The translations under genes were made by a program, and so were the position numbers. Under the pieces are notes generated by a model, which had not been told where the DNA came from, ran no database searches, and worked only from the letters and a program-made list of their open reading frames with translations. This document shows, piece by piece, positions 27,830 to 36,597 of a DNA stretch of 64,000 nt; within the stretch, counting starts at the first letter, position 1; each line of letters opens with the position of its first letter. Source of the stretch: Paracoccus sediminilitoris (GTDB taxonomy: Bacteria > Pseudomonadota > Alphaproteobacteria > Rhodobacterales > Rhodobacteraceae); assembly GCF_003259195.1 (NCBI RefSeq), contig NZ_QJPK01000007.1:1-64000 (forward strand), read 5' to 3'.

Positions 27830-28602
27830 CGGTGGCGCTGGTCACCGGCGCGGCGAAACGGCTGGGTCGGCACATGGCGCTGTACCTGGCCGAGCGCGGT
27901 CGTGACGTCGCCATCCACTATGCCGGATCGCAGGAGGACGCCGAACGGACCGCCGCCGATGCCCGCGCCCTTGGCGTGCGGGCGCAGTTGTTCCAGGCCG
28001 ATCTGCTGGACCCCGATGCCACGGCGGCGCTGGTCCCGCAGGTGGCGCAGGCGATGGGACAGCTGGGCGTGCTGGTCAACAATGCCTCGGTCTTTGACTA
28101 CGACAACATCCACAGCGCCACGATGCAGGATTGGGACCGCAACATCGGGTCGAACCTGCGCGCGCCCTTCCAGCTGATCCAGGCCTTCGCGGCGCAGGCC
28201 CCCAAGGCCCAGCCCGACGAAAACGGCGAACCCCAGGCGCAGGCGCTGGTAGTCAACATGGTCGATCAGCGGGTGCTGAAGCCCACGCCGGAATTCATGA
28301 CCTATTCGCTGGCCAAGGCGGGGCTGTGGGCGCTGACCCGCACCGCTGCGCAGGCGTTGGCCCCCGATATCCGCGTGAACGCCATCGGCCCCGGCCCGAC
28401 CCTGATCGGCGCCCGCCAAAGCCAGGCCCATTTCGACGCACAGCGCGCGGGCACGGTGCTGAAGCGCGGGTCGGACCCCGCCGGCATCACCCAGGCGCTT
28501 GGCTATTTTCTGGATGCGCGGGCGGTCACGGGCCAACTGATTTGTGTGGACGGAGGGCAACATCTGGCATGGCAGACCCCCGACATCATCGGTCGCGATT
28601 AG
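27826..28602 (+). CDS. Short-chain dehydrogenase/reductase (pteridine-reductase-like)
   Basis: A 258-residue NAD(P)-dependent reductase. The nucleotide site is TGAAKRLGRHMA; the Lys-Arg after the glycines suits NADPH and is typical of pteridine reductase/FolM-like members. NNAS follows, and the catalytic pair is Tyr-x3-Lys in MTYSLAKAGLWAL. C-terminal IGPGPTLI and VTGQLICVDGGQHL are normal. Start ATG 27826 overlaps the antiporter stop. A role in dihydrobiopterin or folate reduction is possible, not shown. Confidence 0.85.
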   Translation: MTVALVTGAAKRLGRHMALYLAERGRDVAIHYAGSQEDAERTAADARALGVRAQLFQADLLDPDATAALVPQVAQAMGQLGVLVNNASVFDYDNIHSATMQDWDRNIGSNLRAPFQLIQAFAAQAPKAQPDENGEPQAQALVVNMVDQRVLKPTPEFMTYSLAKAGLWALTRTAAQALAPDIRVNAIGPGPTLIGARQSQAHFDAQRAGTVLKRGSDPAGITQALGYFLDARAVTGQLICVDGGQHLAWQTPDIIGRD

Positions 28603-28903
28603 GGCCGGAACGGGCCGGTCGCTGCATCTTGTCCACGCAACCCGGTCAAGCGCCTATATCTTGCGAATTCGGCATGCCATTTCTATCCACAACCGGCCTG
28701 AATAATAATTATCCAGCAAAATCAATGCCCTTTCAGTATGCCTAATTTGTGGGCAAGTTCACGGAACTGTAACGTTTGCTGGCCGACTCGGGCATCCCTC
28801 ACAGGCGGCCCACAGAATTATCCACAGATTCCGTGGAAAGCTTTCACCTTGCGCCCGCAGCGCGGAACTTGCAGCAGCCCCCCAGAATCACTTTCTTAGC
28901 GAC
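28603..28903. other. Intergenic with a cluster of DnaA-box-like sites
   Basis: This 300-base gap before uvrC is unusually AT-rich in its middle (28699-28740). It has one perfect DnaA box, TTATCCACA (28818-28826), and four close variants: 28629-28637, 28683-28691, 28709-28717 and 28748-28756 (reverse strand). The first part is probably the 3' region of the reductase gene; the last part should hold the uvrC promoter. Confidence 0.6.
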
Positions 28904-30754
28904 ATGACCCAAAAAACCGGCCACGCCCTGATCCAGGATTACCTTCGCACACTTGACGGCAGCCCCGGCGTCTATCGGATGCTGGATGCCAGCCAGGCGG
29001 TGCTTTACGTCGGCAAGGCCCGCGACCTGAAGGCGCGGGTGTCGAACTATGCCCGGCCCTCGGGGCATTCGGGGCGCATCGCGCGGATGATCCGCGAAAC
29101 CGCCAGCATGATGTTCCTGACGACGAACACCGAAACCGAGGCGCTGCTGCTTGAACAGAACCTGATCAAGCAGCTGAAGCCGCGCTACAACGTGCTGCTG
29201 CGCGACGACAAGTCCTTCCCCAACATCCTGGTGGCCAAGTCGCATGAATACCCGCAGATCAAGAAGCATCGCGGCGCGCGGTCCGAAAAGGGCGATTATT
29301 ACGGCCCCTTCGCCAGCGCGGGCGCGGTGAACCGTACGCTGACCCAGTTGCAGCGGGTGTTCCTGCTGCGCAACTGCACCGACAGCACGTTCGAATCGCG
29401 CACCCGCCCCTGCCTGTTGTTCCAGATCAAGCGCTGCAGCGGTCCCTGCGTGGGTCGGATCAGCGCGCCCGATTACAACGCGCTGGTCAATGATGCGGAA
29501 CGGTTCCTCCAGGGCAAGTCCACGACCATCCAGGCCGACCTCAAGACCGAGATGGCCGAGGCCGCCGAGGCCATGGAATACGAACGCGCCGCCGCGCTGC
29601 GTGACCGGATCAAGGCGCTGACCGCCGTGCAATCGGTGCAGGCCATCAACCCCAAGGGCGTGGCCGAGGCCGACATCATCGCGCTGCATATGGAAGGCGG
29701 GCAGGCCTGCGTTCAGGTCTTCTTCATCCGCGGCAATCAAAGCTGGGGCAATCGCGATTTCTATCCGCGCCTTGGCGGGGCCGAAAGCCCGGACGAGGTG
29801 ATGCAGGCCTTCATCATGCAGTTCTATGATGACAAGCCGCCGCCGCGCCTGATCCTGTTGTCCCACCCGCCCGAAGACCCCGACCTGACCGCCGACGTGC
29901 TGTCCGACCGCGCCGGCCGCAAGGTCGAGGTGATGGTCCCGCAGCGCGGCGAGAAATCCGAGCTGGTCACCAATGCCACCCGCAACGCCCGCGAAAGCCT
30001 GGCGCGGCGCATGTCCGAAAGCGCCACCCAGATGCGCCTGCTGGAGGGCGTGGCCGAGGCCTTCGACCTGCCGACCACCCCGCGCCGTATCGAGGTCTAT
30101 GACAACAGCCACATCATGGGCACCAATGCCGTCGGCGGAATGATCGTCGCTGGCCCCGAAGGGTTCATCAAAAGCCAGTACCGCAAGTTCAACATCAAGG
30201 GCACGGAGATTACGCCCGGCGACGATTTCGGCATGATGAAGGAGGTCCTGACGCGCCGCTTCGCCCGCCTGCTGAAGGAGGACCCCGACCGCCAGTCGGA
30301 GGCCTGGCCCGACCTGCTGCTGATCGACGGTGGCGCCGGACAGGTCAGCGCGGTCCATGAGATCATGGCCGAGATGGGCGTCGAGGACATCGCCATGATC
30401 GGCGTCGCCAAGGGCCAGGACCGCGACCACGGCAAGGAGGAATTCCACCGTATCGGCCAGCGCCCCTTCGCCCTGCGCATGAACGACCCGGTGCTCTATT
30501 TCCTGCAGCGCCTGCGCGACGAGGCCCATCGTTGGGCCATCGGCACGCATCGCGCCAAGCGCGCCAAATCGGCCATGTCGAACCCCCTGGACGAAATCGC
30601 GGGCGTGGGTGCGGCGCGGAAACGCGCGCTGCTGACCCATTTCGGCAGCGCCAAGGCCGTGGGACGGGCAGGGCTGGCCGATCTGCAGGCGGTCGAGGGA
30701 ATTTCGGCGGCGATGGCGCAGAAGGTCTATGACCATTTCCACGTCAAAGGCTGA
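28904..30754 (+). CDS. uvrC: Excinuclease ABC subunit C
   Basis: A 616-residue UvrC, close to the usual 610. The N-terminal GIY-YIG nuclease is seen in [20 protein letters not shown] and makes the 3' cut. A cysteine-rich stretch follows ([15 protein letters not shown]), then the UVR motif that binds UvrB ([18 protein letters not shown]). The C-terminal RNase-H-like nuclease ([17 protein letters not shown]) makes the 5' cut, and tandem helix-hairpin-helix elements ([17 protein letters not shown]) end the protein. It acts in nucleotide excision repair. The gene begins a run leading to pgsA, moaD and moaE. Confidence 0.96.
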   Translation: MTQKTGHALIQDYLRTLDGSPGVYRMLDASQAVLYVGKARDLKARVSNYARPSGHSGRIARMIRETASMMFLTTNTETEALLLEQNLIKQLKPRYNVLLRDDKSFPNILVAKSHEYPQIKKHRGARSEKGDYYGPFASAGAVNRTLTQLQRVFLLRNCTDSTFESRTRPCLLFQIKRCSGPCVGRISAPDYNALVNDAERFLQGKSTTIQADLKTEMAEAAEAMEYERAAALRDRIKALTAVQSVQAINPKGVAEADIIALHMEGGQACVQVFFIRGNQSWGNRDFYPRLGGAESPDEVMQAFIMQFYDDKPPPRLILLSHPPEDPDLTADVLSDRAGRKVEVMVPQRGEKSELVTNATRNARESLARRMSESATQMRLLEGVAEAFDLPTTPRRIEVYDNSHIMGTNAVGGMIVAGPEGFIKSQYRKFNIKGTEITPGDDFGMMKEVLTRRFARLLKEDPDRQSEAWPDLLLIDGGAGQVSAVHEIMAEMGVEDIAMIGVAKGQDRDHGKEEFHRIGQRPFALRMNDPVLYFLQRLRDEAHRWAIGTHRAKRAKSAMSNPLDEIAGVGAARKRALLTHFGSAKAVGRAGLADLQAVEGISAAMAQKVYDHFHVKG

Positions 30755-30842
30755 CCGCACCATCGCGTTATCGGGCGACAAGTTGATGACGGGGCATGCC
30801 TTGCCCCTTTCAAACCGGCGCGACACGGACTAGCTTGCGGTC

Positions 30843-31475
30843 ATGCGCTGGACCCTTCCCAATATCCTGACCCTTCTGCGTCTTTGCGCGGCCCCGGCCG
30901 TCCCATTGATGTTCCTGTATTTCCAACGCCCTTGGGCGGATTGGGCGGCGCTGACGCTGTTCCTGCTGGCGGCGATCACCGACTGGTTCGACGGCTATCT
31001 GGCCCGCGCCTGGAAACAGGAAAGCCGCTTCGGCGCGGCCATGGACCCCATCGCCGACAAGGCCATGGTCGTCATCGCGCTGGTCGTCATCACCGGCTAT
31101 TCGGGCATGAACCCTTGGCTGATCCTGCCCGTGACCATCATCCTCTTTCGCGAGGTCTTCGTGTCGGGCCTGCGCGAATTTTTAGGCGACAAGTCCCGCA
31201 AGCTGGCCGTGACCAATCTGGCCAAGTGGAAGACCACCCTGCAGATGGTTGCCATTGCGGTCCTGTTCCTGGGCACAGGCCTGTCCTATGTCGCCCAAGG
31301 CCAGTCGCCGCGCGTCGGCGAGACCGGCATCATCTGGTCGGCCAGCCTTGACGCCTTGGCCACTCATGTGGGCCTGATCCTGATCTGGATCGCGGCCGGG
31401 CTGACGGCCTGGACGGGCTGGGATTATTTCATCAAGGCGCTGCCCTATCTTCGGGAACCGGCCAATGACGCTTGA
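30843..31475 (+). CDS. pgsA: CDP-diacylglycerol-glycerol-3-phosphate 3-phosphatidyltransferase
   Basis: A 210-residue inner-membrane enzyme that makes phosphatidylglycerol phosphate. The CDP-alcohol phosphotransferase motif is complete: DWFDGYLARAWKQESRFGA then MDPIADK (D-x2-DG-x2-AR-x8-9-G-x3-D-x3-D). The start reads MRWTLPNILTLLRL, as in PgsA. Its end overlaps moaD by 11 bases, suggesting coupled translation. Confidence 0.94.
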   Translation: MRWTLPNILTLLRLCAAPAVPLMFLYFQRPWADWAALTLFLLAAITDWFDGYLARAWKQESRFGAAMDPIADKAMVVIALVVITGYSGMNPWLILPVTIILFREVFVSGLREFLGDKSRKLAVTNLAKWKTTLQMVAIAVLFLGTGLSYVAQGQSPRVGETGIIWSASLDALATHVGLILIWIAAGLTAWTGWDYFIKALPYLREPANDA

Positions 31476-31716
31476 GGTCCTCTATTTCGCTTGGCTGCGC
31501 GAACGCGTGGGACAGCCGCGCGAAACCGTCACCACCGATGCGGCGACGGTGCGCGACCTGATCGCCGAATTGAGGGCGCAGTCTGAGGGCCATGCGGCGG
31601 CCTTTGCCGACATGGCCTCGCTGCGCTGCGCGGTGGACCAGCAGCTGGCCGATCTGGAGAGCCCCATCGGTTCCGCACGTGAAATCGCCTTCTTCCCCCC
31701 GATGACCGGCGGCTGA
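31465..31716 (+). CDS. moaD: Molybdopterin synthase small (sulfur-carrier) subunit MoaD
   Basis: An 83-residue ubiquitin-like protein ending in the required Gly-Gly (FFPPMTGG). The C-terminal glycine becomes a thiocarboxylate that delivers sulfur to precursor Z. The fold signature LYFAWLRERVGQPRE and the C-terminal tail match MoaD. The gene lies just before moaE, its partner subunit, with 4 bases between. Confidence 0.93.
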   Translation: MTLEVLYFAWLRERVGQPRETVTTDAATVRDLIAELRAQSEGHAAAFADMASLRCAVDQQLADLESPIGSAREIAFFPPMTGG

Positions 31717-31720
31717 CCCC

Positions 31721-32155
31721 ATGACCGCCCGCGTCCAGACCGCCCCCTTCGACCTTGCCGCCGAAATGGCAGGCTTCGGGCTTCGGGCAGGCGCCCTTGT
31801 GACCTTTACCGGCGTGGTGCGTGACGATACCGGCCTGATGGCGGCGCTCGAGATCGAACATTATCCCGGCATGACCGAACGCGCCCTGCAGGATTACGGC
31901 ATGCAGGCGGCCGCGCGGTTCGATTTGACCGACTGGCGCATCATCCACCGCCATGGGCGCATCCCCGTGGGGGACCCGATCATGATGGTCGCCACCGCGG
32001 CCCGACACCGCCACGCGGCCTTTCAGGGCGCGGATTACCTGATGGATTGGCTAAAATCCCGCGCCCCTTTCTGGAAGCGCGAAATCGCCACTGACGGCAC
32101 CGCCACATGGGTCACTGCAAAATCCAGCGACGAGGATGCGCTGAACCGCTGGTAA
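31721..32155 (+). CDS. moaE: Molybdopterin synthase catalytic subunit MoaE
   Basis: A 144-residue MoaE. Family motifs are ALVTFTGVVRDD, LEIEHYPGMTERAL, WRIIHRHGRIPVGD and the active-site lysine region MDWLKSRAPFWKRE. With MoaD it turns cyclic pyranopterin monophosphate into molybdopterin. The stop codon is followed after one base by a 22-base motif that recurs after two other genes in the window. Confidence 0.94.
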   Translation: MTARVQTAPFDLAAEMAGFGLRAGALVTFTGVVRDDTGLMAALEIEHYPGMTERALQDYGMQAAARFDLTDWRIIHRHGRIPVGDPIMMVATAARHRHAAFQGADYLMDWLKSRAPFWKREIATDGTATWVTAKSSDEDALNRW

Positions 32156-32156
32156 A

Positions 32157-32178
32157 TTTCTTCTTTGCCCAAATACCC
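32157..32178 (+). repeat. Post-stop dispersed motif, copy A
   Basis: TTTCTTCTTTG-CCCAAATACCC lies 1 base after the moaE stop. Very similar 22-base sequences follow the stop codons at 40475 and 61400, all on the plus strand. See the other copies. Confidence 0.6.
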
Positions 32179-32211
32179 AAAATCCCGCCCCCTGCCACAA
32201 GGAATCCCGCC

Positions 32212-32715
32212 ATCCGTCCCGAATTGCGCCAATGGGTTCGTGACCGGGCCGAGATGCTGGTCTTTGCCGCCGTCTTCCTTCTGGGATTGTATGTCGCGCT
32301 GCTGGGCGGCTGGTTCCTGGCGCTGGTCGGCGGCTGCGTCATGGTGATCGGGGGGGTGCTGGCCATCGGTGCATTCCGACGCAGCCCGTTCCGCCGCCCC
32401 ATCGGCGCCCCCGGCGTGGTCGAGGTCGTCGAAGGCGCCATCCGCTATTACGGCGCGACCGAACGCGGCGGAGAGATCGCCCTGCGCGACCTCTCGGAGA
32501 TCCGCCTGCTGCGGGTCGAGGGTCGTGCCCATTGGCGGCTGCGCAGCATCAGCGCCGAGGCATTGCTGGTGCCTGCGGATGCCGCAGGGGCTTCGGCGCT
32601 GGCGGATGCCTTCACCGCGTTGCCGGGACTGGACATGGGAATGGTCTCCCATGCCTTGGCGCAGGTGGCCGACAAGGATGACGCAATCCGCACCGTTTGG
32701 CGGAGGCCGGTCTGA
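32212..32715 (+). CDS. Membrane protein of unknown function with possible ATC start
   Basis: A protein with two close membrane helices (MLVFAAVFLLGLYVALLGGW and FLALVGGCVMVIGGVLAIG) and a cytoplasmic C-terminal domain rich in Arg and Glu. No ATG lies where the protein should begin. The first in-frame ATG (32107) is inside moaE with a senseless N-terminus, and ATG 32254 falls at the helix itself. An AAGGA ribosome site (32199-32203) stands 8 bases before an ATC codon at 32212, whose following residues RPELRQW look like a true N-terminus. TTG 32224 is the alternative. Function unknown. Confidence 0.6.
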   Translation: MRPELRQWVRDRAEMLVFAAVFLLGLYVALLGGWFLALVGGCVMVIGGVLAIGAFRRSPFRRPIGAPGVVEVVEGAIRYYGATERGGEIALRDLSEIRLLRVEGRAHWRLRSISAEALLVPADAAGASALADAFTALPGLDMGMVSHALAQVADKDDAIRTVWRRPV

Positions 32716-32786
32716 GGCGGCTTGACTCGGCCCGTGACGATTGCCACCTGTGACCCACACGTAAACGCCAGAGAGGCCTCAGACCC

Positions 32787-34157
32787 ATGTCCATTCCACA
32801 ACAGGGCGGAGGCCCCATCGAACATCGCGACCAGCTGGCGGCCTATATCGCCAGCGGCGAAAAGCCCAAGGACCAGTGGCGGATCGGCACCGAGCATGAG
32901 AAGTTCGGCTATGACGATGCCAACAAGCTGCCGCTGCCCTACGAAGGCCGGGCCTCGATCATGGCGATGCTGGAAGGCCTTCGCGACCGGTTCAACTGGA
33001 CCCCGGTGCTGGAAGCCGGAAACCTGATCGGGCTGGAACGCGACGGTGCCAATGTCAGCCTGGAACCGGGCGGCCAGCTGGAGCTGTCGGGCGCACCCCT
33101 GGAAACCATCCATCAGACCTGCGACGAGGTGAACCGCCACCTGGCCGAGGTCGAGGCCGTGGCCGCCGATATCGGCGCGGGCTTCATCGGCCTTGGCGCG
33201 GCTCCGATCTGGGGGCAGGATCAGATGCCGATGATGCCCAAGGGCCGCTATCGCCTGATGACCGACTATATGGGTCGCGTGGGCACCTTGGGCACGCAGA
33301 TGATGTACCGGACCTGCACCGTGCAGGTGAACCTGGATTTCGCATCCGAGGCCGACATGGTCCAGAAGATGCGCGTCGCGCTGGCGCTGCAGCCGGTGGC
33401 CACCGCGCTTTTTGCCAATTCGCCCTTCCTGGACGGCAAGCCCAACGGCATGAAATCCTGGCGCGCCCATATCTGGCAGAACCTGGATGCGGCGCGGACC
33501 GGCATGCTGCCCTTCGTCTTCGAGGACGGTTTCGGATACGAGGCCTGGGTTGATTACGTCTTGGATGTGCCGATGTATTTCGTCTATCGCGATGGGAAAT
33601 ATATCGACGCGCTTGGCCAGAGCTTCCGCGATTTCCTGAAGGGCCAGCTGCCTGCCCTGCCGGGCGAGGTGCCGACCCTGTCGGATTGGGCCGACCACAT
33701 GACCACAGTCTTCCCGGAAGCCCGAGTCAAGAAATACATCGAGATGCGCGGTGCCGATGGCGGCCCGTGGCGTCGCCTTTGCGCACTGCCCGCGCTGTGG
33801 GTCGGCCTGACCTATGACCAGCAGGCGCTGGATGCGGCGACGGACCTGATCAAGGGCTGGGACGCGGAGACCCGTGAAGGGCTGCGCATCGCTGCAGGTC
33901 GCGAGGGATTGCAGGGGCAGGTGGGCAAGATCAACCTGCACGACCTGTCGCGCGAGCTGCTGGCCATCGCCGAGCAGGGCCTGAAGAACCGCGCCCGCCC
34001 CGGCAATGACGGCCTGGTCCCCGATGAGACGCATTTCCTGAACGCGCTGAAGGAAAGCGTCGACAGCGGCAAGGTGCCTTCGGATGAGCTGCTGGAGAAG
34101 TACCGTGGCGAATGGGCCGGCGATCTGACCCGCATCTATGACGAGTATTCCTACTGA
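32787..34157 (+). CDS. gshA: Glutamate-cysteine ligase (plant/alphaproteobacterial type)
   Basis: A 456-residue enzyme of the GCS2-type branch found in plants and alphaproteobacteria. It makes gamma-glutamylcysteine, the first step of glutathione synthesis. Typical segments: WRIGTEHEKFGY (catalytic acidic cluster), SLEPGGQLELSG, GRYRLMTDYMGRVGTLGTQMMYRTCTVQVNLDF, and FRDFLKGQLPALPGE. It is transcribed alone, and a palindromic repeat follows 9 bases after the stop. It makes the substrate that the Ggt enzyme upstream could break down. Confidence 0.93.
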   Translation: MSIPQQGGGPIEHRDQLAAYIASGEKPKDQWRIGTEHEKFGYDDANKLPLPYEGRASIMAMLEGLRDRFNWTPVLEAGNLIGLERDGANVSLEPGGQLELSGAPLETIHQTCDEVNRHLAEVEAVAADIGAGFIGLGAAPIWGQDQMPMMPKGRYRLMTDYMGRVGTLGTQMMYRTCTVQVNLDFASEADMVQKMRVALALQPVATALFANSPFLDGKPNGMKSWRAHIWQNLDAARTGMLPFVFEDGFGYEAWVDYVLDVPMYFVYRDGKYIDALGQSFRDFLKGQLPALPGEVPTLSDWADHMTTVFPEARVKKYIEMRGADGGPWRRLCALPALWVGLTYDQQALDAATDLIKGWDAETREGLRIAAGREGLQGQVGKINLHDLSRELLAIAEQGLKNRARPGNDGLVPDETHFLNALKESVDSGKVPSDELLEKYRGEWAGDLTRIYDEYSY

Positions 34158-34165
34158 CGCGCTGA

Positions 34166-34210
34166 TTGCGTCCCGCGACGGCCGGGGGCGCTGCGCCCCC
34201 CGGACCCCCC
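34166..34210 (+). repeat. Palindromic intergenic repeat, copy 1
   Basis: The element starts TTGCGTCCCGCGACGG, then CCGGGGG-CGCTGCG-CCCCCCGG forms a stem-loop, and it ends GACCCCC. A second copy with the same outer sequence but another loop lies at 59402-59446. Both come shortly after a stop codon on the same strand, so they may act as transcript ends or mRNA-stability hairpins. Confidence 0.7.
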
Positions 34211-34328
34211 GCGCGGCCGGTCCGGTGCAGTCGGATGCACGGGAAGGTGAGCGGGGCGCGGCTTGAAACGGCCGCGGCTTGGTGGCACCCGTGGGGTTGA
34301 TGATCTCAACAGGATATGGGGCAAGGCG

Positions 34329-34733
34329 ATGCGCGCAGATGGGATGCAATGGATTGGGCGGTTGGTCGCCGCAGTCTTCGCGCTTGGTGTCCTGGCGCTG
34401 GTGGGCGGGATCGCAGTCCAGTTGAACCAGGCCGAAGGCGTTCCCCCCCTGCCGGTCTTTCTGGGCGTCGTCGGGTTGGCGGTACTGATCCTGATGGCGG
34501 GGGCCTGCCTTGCGCTGATCTCGATGGCCTCCTCGGCCCGTCAAGGCGCCGAGGCGCTGCGCCGCATGTCCCTGCGCGGCGGTGAACTGCGCGCCGTCGG
34601 TCCCGCAACCGAAGCGCCCGCACCCTTTACACCGACGAATGTCGCCGAGCCGCAGCCGCAACCGGCGTCGGCCAAGCCTGCACCCATCCGGCCCGCCCGG
34701 CCCGCAGGACGGTCGCTGGTAGCCGAACGCTGA
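34329..34733 (+). CDS. Small two-helix membrane protein, unknown
   Basis: A 134-residue protein. ATG 34329 (MRADGMQWIGRL) is preferred because GGGGCAAGG precedes it; an earlier in-frame ATG at 34263 would add a basic stretch of poor quality. Two membrane helices (VAAVFALGVLALVGGIAVQL and VFLGVVGLAVLILMAGACLAL) are followed by a Pro/Ala-rich cytoplasmic tail. It converges on plsY with 3 bases between. I recognise no family. Confidence 0.55.
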   Translation: MRADGMQWIGRLVAAVFALGVLALVGGIAVQLNQAEGVPPLPVFLGVVGLAVLILMAGACLALISMASSARQGAEALRRMSLRGGELRAVGPATEAPAPFTPTNVAEPQPQPASAKPAPIRPARPAGRSLVAER

Positions 34734-34736
34734 TCC

Positions 34737-35318
34737 CTATTTGCGGCCGATGCGGGGTTCCGTCCCGGCCATCAGGCGGCGAATATTGGCGTGGTGACGG
34801 ATGAAGATCAGCGCCGTCATGAAGCAGGTGACGGCGACCAGATCGCCCCGTCCCGTCAACAGCGCCACGACCGGAACGGCCAGCGCCGCGACCAGCGCGC
34901 TGAGGCTGCTGATGCGGGTGACGGCCGCTGTTGCAGCCCATGTCGCGCAGGCGATCAGACCGAGGGGCCAGTGCAGCGCCAGCACCGTCCCCAGAAAGGT
35001 CGCTACGCCCTTGCCGCCTTTGAAGCCCAGCCAGACGGGAAAGCAATGCCCCAGGAAGGCCGCGCCCCCCGCCAGCATCGCCGCGCCGTCGCCCGCGAAA
35101 TGACGCACCAGCAGCACCGCGATCGCCCCCTTGCCGCTGTCCAGCAGCAAAGTGGCCAAGGCGGCGGGCTTGTTTCCGGTCCGCAGCACGTTGGTCGCGC
35201 CGATATTGCCCGATCCGATCTGGCGCAGATCGCCCAGGCCCAGGGCGCTCGTGATGACAAGGCCGAAGGGCACCGAACCCAGCAGATAGCCGAACAGGGT
35301 CCACAGGATCAGGGTCAT
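34737..35318 (-). CDS. plsY: Glycerol-3-phosphate acyltransferase PlsY
   Basis: A 193-residue integral membrane enzyme that moves an acyl group from acyl-phosphate to glycerol-3-phosphate, the first step of phospholipid synthesis. The three family motifs are present: GSVPFGLVI with GSGNIGATNVLR, GHCFPVWLGFKGGKGVAT, and the C-terminal FIRHHANIRRLMAGTE. ATG 35318 overlaps the upstream pyrC-like gene by ATGA. The pyrB-pyrC-plsY order recurs in related bacteria. Confidence 0.94.
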   Translation of the reverse strand: MTLILWTLFGYLLGSVPFGLVITSALGLGDLRQIGSGNIGATNVLRTGNKPAALATLLLDSGKGAIAVLLVRHFAGDGAAMLAGGAAFLGHCFPVWLGFKGGKGVATFLGTVLALHWPLGLIACATWAATAAVTRISSLSALVAALAVPVVALLTGRGDLVAVTCFMTALIFIRHHANIRRLMAGTEPRIGRK

Positions 35319-36595
35319 GTGTTTTCTCCGAAGACGCGGCGGCCCGCCACCCATGTGCCGATCACGCGACCCTGCATGCGGGCGCCGTCGAAGGGCGTGT
35401 TCTTGGATTTCGACAAAAGCGCGAAACGGTCCATCAGGAAGGGCGCGTCGGGATCGAACAGGATCAGATCGGCAGGGGCGCCATCGGACAGGCGGCCCGC
35501 GGGCAGGCCCAGCCTGCGTGCGGGGTTCAGCGACATGGCGCGGACCAGCTGCGGCAGGGACAGCCCGCCCTGATGATACAGACGCAGCGCGGCGGGCAGC
35601 AGGGTCTGCAACCCGACGGCGCCGGGGGCGGCGGCCTCGAAGGGCAGGCGCTTGGATTCCTCGTCCTGCGGGGTGTGGAAGCTGGCGATGACGTCGATCA
35701 CGCCATCGGCCACGGCCTGCACCATTGCCTGACGGTCGTCCTCGGACCGCAGGGGCGGGGTGAAGCGGAAGAAGGTGCGGTAATCGCCGACGTCGAATTC
35801 GTTCAGCGTCAGGTGATGGATCGAGATCCCCGCCGTCACGTCCATCCCCGCCTTGCGCGCCCGTTCCAGCGCCGGCAGCGACGCCGCCGTGGTGATCTGA
35901 TCGGCATGCCAGCGACAGCCGGTCATGGCCACCAGCGCCAGGTCGCGGTCAAGACCCATCACCTCGGCCATGGGGGACACGGCCGGGATGCCATAGAGCG
36001 AGGCGAACTTGCCGCTGGTCGCTGCTGCCCCTGCGGACAGGCCGGCCTCTTGCGGATGGCCGACGATCAGGGCGTTCAACCCGCGCGCATAGGTCATGCA
36101 GCGGGTCAGCAGCTTGGTGTCGCGCACCACGCGCACACCATCGGTGAAGGCCACCGCACCCAGATCGGTCAGAAAGCCGATCTCGACCATCTCGCGGCCT
36201 TCGCGCGACTTGGTCAGGGCGGCCATGTGGTGGATGTTGACGGGCGCGTCCGCAGCACGGCGGGCGACGAATTCCAGCGCCTCGGGGGTGTCGATGGGGG
36301 GCAGGGTGTCGGGGCGGGCGATGATGGTCGTGACGCCGCCAGCGGCTGCGGCCAGACCGGCGCTGCGGAAGCTTTCCTTGTGGCGTTCGCCGGGTTCGCC
36401 GATCTTGACGCCCCAGTCGACGATGCCGGGGGCCAGCGCCCGCCCATTGCAGTCGATGACGGTCGCGCCTTCGGGTGCGGCATCGCCCGGCCCGCCGCGT
36501 CCGACGATGACGCCATCGCGGACCAGCAGGCTGCCGATGTCGTCGGTCTGGATTTCAGGGTCGATCAGGCGGGCATTGGTGAAGAACTGGTCCAT
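35315..36595 (-). CDS. pyrC: Dihydroorotase-like protein lacking metal ligands (pseudo-DHOase)
   Basis: A 426-residue protein of the class I dihydroorotase family. Active enzymes carry D-x-H-x-H-x-R-E-P-G; here it reads D60-W-G-V-K-I-G-E-P-G, so both zinc histidines and the substrate arginine are gone. The catalytic Asp motif (family IATDHAPH) reads IASFHTPQ, with Phe for Asp. The rest is well conserved (FTPPLRSEDDRQAM, PADLILFDP). It is probably inactive and structural, like the PyrC' partner of aspartate carbamoyltransferase in other bacteria. It follows pyrB by 2 bases, which fits a complex with it. A true dihydroorotase should be encoded elsewhere. Confidence 0.88.
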   Translation of the reverse strand: MDQFFTNARLIDPEIQTDDIGSLLVRDGVIVGRGGPGDAAPEGATVIDCNGRALAPGIVDWGVKIGEPGERHKESFRSAGLAAAAGGVTTIIARPDTLPPIDTPEALEFVARRAADAPVNIHHMAALTKSREGREMVEIGFLTDLGAVAFTDGVRVVRDTKLLTRCMTYARGLNALIVGHPQEAGLSAGAAATSGKFASLYGIPAVSPMAEVMGLDRDLALVAMTGCRWHADQITTAASLPALERARKAGMDVTAGISIHHLTLNEFDVGDYRTFFRFTPPLRSEDDRQAMVQAVADGVIDVIASFHTPQDEESKRLPFEAAAPGAVGLQTLLPAALRLYHQGGLSLPQLVRAMSLNPARRLGLPAGRLSDGAPADLILFDPDAPFLMDRFALLSKSKNTPFDGARMQGRVIGTWVAGRRVFGENT

Positions 36596-36597
36596 GA

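Noticed and set aside
28603..28903. Chromosome or plasmid replication origin
   Set aside because: DnaA-box-like sites and AT-rich DNA are present, but no dnaA, repABC, parAB, hemE or similar gene is nearby and gene direction does not switch there.
28844..30826. A 660-codon minus-strand frame
   Set aside because: Antisense of uvrC, no recognisable domain.
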